Source: Catenulispora sp. EB89 (GTDB lineage: Bacteria > Actinomycetota > Actinomycetes > Streptomycetales > Catenulisporaceae). Taken from it: a DNA stretch of 64,000 bases. The stretch is taken from positions 248,001 to 312,000 of the forward strand of contig NZ_JBGCCU010000005.1 in assembly GCF_041261445.1 (NCBI RefSeq). The letters are read 5' to 3'. Shown here in pieces: positions 60,095-64,000 of this stretch (the first letter of the stretch is position 1; the number at the start of each line of letters is the position of its first letter). The notes under the pieces were generated by a model, which saw only the letters and a list, made by a program, of their open reading frames with translations, did no database searches and was not told the DNA's origin. Both the position numbers and the translations under genes were made by a program.

Positions 60095-61374
60095 GTGTGA
60101 GCGGCATGAGTGTGGGCGTGGGCGGCATGAGTGCGGGCGCGGGCGCGGGCGTGGCCGCTGGCGTGAGGCGGGTCTTGTCCTGCGGGATGTTGAGCGCGCT
60201 CGTCGCAGGTCTCATCGTCGTGCCGGTCGGTGGACCGCCCTCGGCGGCGGCTGACGACTGCTCGCCGTCGGTGCAGGCTGTGCCGGTGACCGCGCAGGTG
60301 CCGTGGGCGCAGACCGCTTTGCGGTTCGGGGATCTGGCGCCGTTCGTCGGATCGGGCCCTCGGATCAAGGTCGCGGTGGTCGATTCGGGGATCGACGTGG
60401 GCGCGCCGCAGCTGGCCGGGGCGGTGGACGTCGCGGACAGCGTGTCGCTCGTCGATCCGAAGACGTATCCGGCGACGGCCGACGCGCTCGGGCACGGAAC
60501 GATGGTCGCCGGGATCATCGCGGCGCAGGCCCGGTCCGGGTCGGGGGTCGTGGGGCTGGCGCCGTCGGTGGTCAGCTTGTTGTCGATCCGGACGTACAAG
60601 ACCTGCGAGAGCGAGGACGCGCCGATCGCCCAGGGGATCCGGGAGGCGGTGGCGCGGGGCGCGAAGATCGTGAACGTGTCGGCGGGGAGTTCGACGAACT
60701 CGCCCGACTTGGCTTCGGCGGTGCGGGACGCTCAGACTGCGGGGGTGCTGATCGTGGCCGCGGCGGGGAACCTCGGCGCGCAGCAGGACGGGAATCCGCC
60801 GCAGTATCCGGCTGCTTATCCGGGGGTGGTCGCGGTGGCGGCGGTGGGGGCGGATCGCGCGGTGACGCCGTACTCCGAGCACGGTGCTTATGTCGGGATC
60901 GCTGCGCCCGGCGGGTCTTCGGACGCGCCGTTGCTGGGGATCGGGCCGGCGGACAACGGGACGCTGGCTTCGGGGATGGGGACGTCTTTCGCGGCGCCGT
61001 ACGTCACGGCCACCGCCGCGCTGGTGTGGAGCCGGTATCCGTCGCTGACGGCCGCGCAGGTGCGGCAGCGGTTGTACGCGACGGCTGATCGGATGGCCGC
61101 CGGGGCTCCGGATGCCTTCTACGGGTGGGGGATCGTCGATCCTTATGCGGCGTTGACTTCGGTGTCGACTCCGGCGCCGGCGACCACGCCGCCCCCTGCC
61201 GTGCCGGCCCCGCTTCCGTTCGCCGCGGCTCCGGTGAAGCAGGATTTCACCGGCCGGGCTTTGGCCGTTGGCGGAGGCGGGATACTGTCCGCCGGGGGAG
61301 TCGCCGGTGCTGCTTGGTTGGCCCGGCGCCGCAGGCGTGCCATGCAGCCGCTGGATCCCTCTGGAAAGCTCTGA
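60091..61374 (+). CDS. mycP: Mycosin, subtilisin-like ESX membrane protease
   Basis: A 427-residue S8 protease. A Gly/Ser/Val-rich start precedes a hydrophobic signal (LSALVAGLIVVPVGGPPSAA). The catalytic triad is D98 (VAVVDSGID), H135 (GHGTMVAGI) and S299 (GMGTSFAAPYV), with the oxyanion Asn in VAAAGNLG. A Pro-rich linker and one C-terminal membrane helix (about 395-417) end with a short basic tail. This is the mycosin layout: a membrane-tethered extracytoplasmic protease required for ESX function. GTG 60091 overlaps the eccC stop (GTGA). Confidence 0.94.
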   Translation: MSVSGMSVGVGGMSAGAGAGVAAGVRRVLSCGMLSALVAGLIVVPVGGPPSAAADDCSPSVQAVPVTAQVPWAQTALRFGDLAPFVGSGPRIKVAVVDSGIDVGAPQLAGAVDVADSVSLVDPKTYPATADALGHGTMVAGIIAAQARSGSGVVGLAPSVVSLLSIRTYKTCESEDAPIAQGIREAVARGAKIVNVSAGSSTNSPDLASAVRDAQTAGVLIVAAAGNLGAQQDGNPPQYPAAYPGVVAVAAVGADRAVTPYSEHGAYVGIAAPGGSSDAPLLGIGPADNGTLASGMGTSFAAPYVTATAALVWSRYPSLTAAQVRQRLYATADRMAAGAPDAFYGWGIVDPYAALTSVSTPAPATTPPPAVPAPLPFAAAPVKQDFTGRALAVGGGGILSAGGVAGAAWLARRRRRAMQPLDPSGKL

Positions 61375-61383
61375 CCTATGGCT

Positions 61384-61418
61384 TGAGTCTGACTGAGTCC
61401 GACTTGAGGCTGTCCGAC
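61384..61418 (+). promoter_or_regulatory. Short direct repeats upstream of the kinase gene
   Basis: tgagtctgac (61384-61393) and tgagtccgac (61394-61403) are adjacent 10-bp repeats, followed by a related tgaggctgtccgac (61405-61418). They lie 23-57 bp before the kinase start and could be a regulator site or part of a promoter. Confidence 0.35.
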
Positions 61419-61440
61419 ACGATTCTTGGGGAACGGCGTT

Positions 61441-64000
61441 ATGTGGGGTGAGGGAACCGTCCTGGCCGGCCGGTACCAGCTGCGCCAGCGGATCGGCGGC
61501 GGGTCGATGGGCGACGTGTGGCGCGCCCTGGACACGGTGCTGGGACGCGAGGTGGCGGTCAAGATCCTGCTTCCGGCGCTGCTGGACGACGCCGGCTTCG
61601 CCGCGCGCTTCCACACCGAGGCCCGGGTCCTGGCGGCGCTGAGCCACCCCGGCATCGTGTCGGTGTTCGACTACGGCGAGGCGGACGACCCGCGTACGGC
61701 GTTCCTGGTGATGGAGCTGATCACCGGCCGCCCCCTGTCCGACCTGCTGGACGAGAGCGCCCCGCTGACGGAGGCCACGACCCTGACGGTGGTGGCGCAG
61801 ACGCTGGAGGCGCTCAAAGCGGCGCACGACCAGGGGATCGTGCACCGCGACGTGAAGCCGGCGAACCTGATGCTGCGCGGCGGCAGCGTGGTGGTGACGG
61901 ACTTCGGCGTCGCGCGCACGGCCGACGCCCGCCGCCTGACGGCCGTGGACGTGGTGCTCGGCACCGCGGTCTACGCGGCGCCGGAGCAGGCCCGGCACAC
62001 GGCGGTGACGGCCGCGGCGGACCAGTACGCGGTGGGGGTGATCGCGTACGAGTGCCTGACCGGCACACCGCCCTTCGACGGCGGAACCCCGCTCGGGATC
62101 ATGATGAAGCACCTCCAGGAGCCGGTACCGCCGCTCCCGGAGACGGTGTCGGAACCGGTACGCGAGCTGGTGATGCGGGCCCTGGCGAAGGACCCCGAGG
62201 CGCGGTTCGCGAGCGCGCGGGAGATGGCCGAGACGGCCCGCCGGCTCGCGGCGCGGGGCGTGCGCGCGGCGGGGGCGGCGCGGATCGGGAGTCCGGGGGA
62301 CAGCTTTCAGGTGGGGGTTGATGTCGCGGGGGTGGCGGCTGCGGCGGGTGCGGCAGCGGGTGCGGGTGCGGGGGCGCGGGTGGATGGCGACTTTTTGTCG
62401 TTCACGGTGGTGCCTCGGGGGTTTGGGGATGAGGGCGATGGTGATGGCGGCGTTGACGGGGATGGCGCGGAGCTGAGCTCGGCTGCCGGTGCCGGTGCTG
62501 GCGGCGGTGTGGTGGCGGGGTCTGCGGGGGAGATCGCGCCGGCTTGGGCTTCTTATGTGGTGCGGCCGGAGGCGGAGGGGACTGACTGGGCCTCGTTCAC
62601 GGTGGGTGGGGCCGGGGAGGAGACGGTGCCGCTGCCGGATGGTGAGGCGGAGGTCGGCGGCGGCGCGGTGGTTGAGGCCGGTGGACCGGCGGCCACGGTG
62701 CGTGGCGCGGCGGGCGGCGAAGCGGCTGGCGTGGTGGCTGGGGCGCGTGGCGGGGTGCGAGGTGGAGCGGGGCGGGTGGTGCCTCAGGACTCGTTTATCG
62801 CCGGCGTTGAGGTGGATGCCGGGGAGGGTGCCGGTCAGGCCACCGGAACCGCCGCAGCAGCCGCTGCAGGAATCGGAACCGGCGCCGCAGCAAGAGCTGC
62901 AACCGGAGCCGCAGCCCGAACCGGCGCCGCAGCTGGAGCTGCAACCGGAGCTGTGGCAGGAGCCGCAACCGGAACCGGCGCCGCAGCTGGAGCTGCAACC
63001 GGCGCCGCAATCGGAACCGGCACCGCAGCAAGAGCTGCAACCGGAGCGGTGGCGGGAGCCGCAACCGGAACTGGCGGTGTGGCTGGAGCTGGCGAGGCGG
63101 CGGAAGTCGGCGGGGCTGCGCGAGCGGGTGTTGCTCGGTGGCGGAGTCGGACCGTGCCGGAGGACTCGTTTACTTCGGGTGTTGAGCTGGATGCGGCTGT
63201 CGAGAGTGAGGCCAGTCGGCCTGCGCGTGGCGGATTGGCCGGTCGCTGGCGCAAGCGTGGCCAGCAGCCAGCCGGAACGCCGGCAGGCGACCCGACAGAG
63301 GCGAGCGAGCAACCAACCGGCAGCCCGGCTGCGCTGAGCAGTCGGCAGACAGGTGCGGGTGGCGGGGCGGTGCGGGCGGTTCCGCAGGATTCGTTTACCG
63401 CTGGCATACCCGAAGGCTCGATCGCTGAGCCACAGCCAGCCAGCCCGGCAGAAGAGAGCGGCCCGCAAGAAGGCGATCTCCCGAGCCCGGCAGACGCTGG
63501 CGGCGAGCCCGAAAATGGTGCCGTCCTGGCTGCCGAGCAGGCAAACAGCGCGCTGGCTGCGGAGTCTGGCGGCGAGCAGGCAAATGGTGCACTGGCTGCG
63601 GAGCTGGTCGGCGGGCTGGCAGGCGGCGTACCCGGCGCGGCGGCCGGTGAGTTAGTCGCGGGTGAGCCCGAACCAGGGCCCGAACCAGAGCCTGAGCTCA
63701 AACCTGAGCCCGAACCCGAGCCGAAGATCGAGGCGATCCCGATCCCGCACATCGCGCCTGGCCACGCGATGCCGCTGGACTCCTTCAACGCGGGCGTCGA
63801 GCTGGATCCGGTCGAGCCTGATGCGGGCAGTGGCCGGGTCGTGCCGCAGGATTCGTTCACCGTCCTCGGCGCCGATGATTCTGAGGGTCCCGATGGGCCT
63901 GATGGCCCCGACCTCGACTTCCCGCATCAGCCGATGCAGCCCGGGCGGCGGCGGGCGATCGTGCTGGCGGCTGTGGGTGCGGTTGTTGTCGTGGGGATTG
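61441..64000 (+). CDS. PknB-type Ser/Thr protein kinase, 3' end beyond window
   Basis: At least 853 residues. Kinase domain (~10-275): P-loop IGGGSMGDVWRA, K41 in VAVKILL, D137 in IVHRDVKPANLML, D154 in TDFGVAR, APEQ after YA. A very long (~560-residue) Ala/Gly/Pro/Glu-rich linker follows, before a membrane helix at the window edge (IVLAAVGAVVVVGI). The linker carries six DSF motifs, mostly P-x-DSF-T/I-x-G, at residues 287, 450, 575, 650, 780 and 804. A (Gly/Ala/Thr)-rich block at ~475-545 has near-repeat codons. GGGGAA precedes ATG 61441. It lies 66 bp after mycP and could phosphorylate ESX components. Confidence 0.9.
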   Translation, partial: MWGEGTVLAGRYQLRQRIGGGSMGDVWRALDTVLGREVAVKILLPALLDDAGFAARFHTEARVLAALSHPGIVSVFDYGEADDPRTAFLVMELITGRPLSDLLDESAPLTEATTLTVVAQTLEALKAAHDQGIVHRDVKPANLMLRGGSVVVTDFGVARTADARRLTAVDVVLGTAVYAAPEQARHTAVTAAADQYAVGVIAYECLTGTPPFDGGTPLGIMMKHLQEPVPPLPETVSEPVRELVMRALAKDPEARFASAREMAETARRLAARGVRAAGAARIGSPGDSFQVGVDVAGVAAAAGAAAGAGAGARVDGDFLSFTVVPRGFGDEGDGDGGVDGDGAELSSAAGAGAGGGVVAGSAGEIAPAWASYVVRPEAEGTDWASFTVGGAGEETVPLPDGEAEVGGGAVVEAGGPAATVRGAAGGEAAGVVAGARGGVRGGAGRVVPQDSFIAGVEVDAGEGAGQATGTAAAAAAGIGTGAAARAATGAAARTGAAAGAATGAVAGAATGTGAAAGAATGAAIGTGTAARAATGAVAGAATGTGGVAGAGEAAEVGGAARAGVARWRSRTVPEDSFTSGVELDAAVESEASRPARGGLAGRWRKRGQQPAGTPAGDPTEASEQPTGSPAALSSRQTGAGGGAVRAVPQDSFTAGIPEGSIAEPQPASPAEESGPQEGDLPSPADAGGEPENGAVLAAEQANSALAAESGGEQANGALAAELVGGLAGGVPGAAAGELVAGEPEPGPEPEPELKPEPEPEPKIEAIPIPHIAPGHAMPLDSFNAGVELDPVEPDAGSGRVVPQDSFTVLGADDSEGPDGPDGPDLDFPHQPMQPGRRRAIVLAAVGAVVVVGI

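Overview
The window is very GC-rich, with strong G/C at third codon positions, frequent GTG/TTG starts and many 1-8 bp gene overlaps. It also carries an ESX-type (type VII) secretion locus with EccB, EccC, EccD, mycosin and WXG100 proteins. Together these indicate an actinomycete chromosome, probably a soil form outside the mycobacteria (a Catenulispora/Streptomyces-like order is a guess). No rRNA, tRNA, CRISPR array or replication origin was seen.

Region 1 (1-1150): the 3' end of an FG-GAP/VCBS-repeat protein, a strong terminator, and a small unknown gene. Region 2 (1172-28703): a large exopolysaccharide/cell-surface glycan cluster. It has five glycosyltransferases, a polyprenyl-phosphate sugar-1-phosphate transferase (priming enzyme), and a block Gfo/Idh oxidoreductase - epimerase - DegT aminotransferase - NeuD-like acetyltransferase - second DegT aminotransferase. 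That block looks like a pathway to a 3-amino or diacetamido sugar nucleotide. The cluster also has an ATP-grasp/PHP pair, a polysaccharide deacetylase, a 1282-residue secreted DUF4082 protein, a Wzx-like flippase, a Wzy-like polymerase and two chain-length (Wzz-like) proteins. A TetR-P450 pair lies inside it. Three intergenic stretches here carry tandem or degenerate repeats.

Region 3 (28704-30952): an IS3-family insertion sequence (orfA/orfB, complete DDE triad) flanked by nested inverted repeats, followed by four copies of a 62-bp non-coding tandem repeat.

Region 4 (30953-64000): a type VII secretion locus and its cargo. On the minus strand a long gene train runs from WXG100 proteins through ESX-associated proteins, a Gly-rich protein, a YbaB-like protein and an EspC-like protein into a single 15-kb gene (5014 codons). 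Its product carries an N-terminal ESX-type export region, an OTU-like cysteine protease, a glycosyltransferase with the hallmark motifs of large clostridial toxins, and two caspase-like (clan CD) protease domains with identical His-Cys spacing. It also has a long beta-rich central region and a possible ADP-ribosyltransferase/RES-like domain. A small gene directly downstream is an immunity candidate. Beyond lie a response regulator with a degenerate receiver, a membrane-anchored Pro/Ser-rich protein, eccB and eccD (minus), then divergently eccC, mycP and a Ser/Thr kinase that runs off the window. eccC and eccD start at matching TTG codons inside a 15-bp perfect inverted repeat, suggesting shared control.

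The main discovery candidate is the coupling of an ESX secretion machine to one giant, multi-effector protein whose glycosyltransferase-then-cysteine-protease order recalls TcdA/TcdB.
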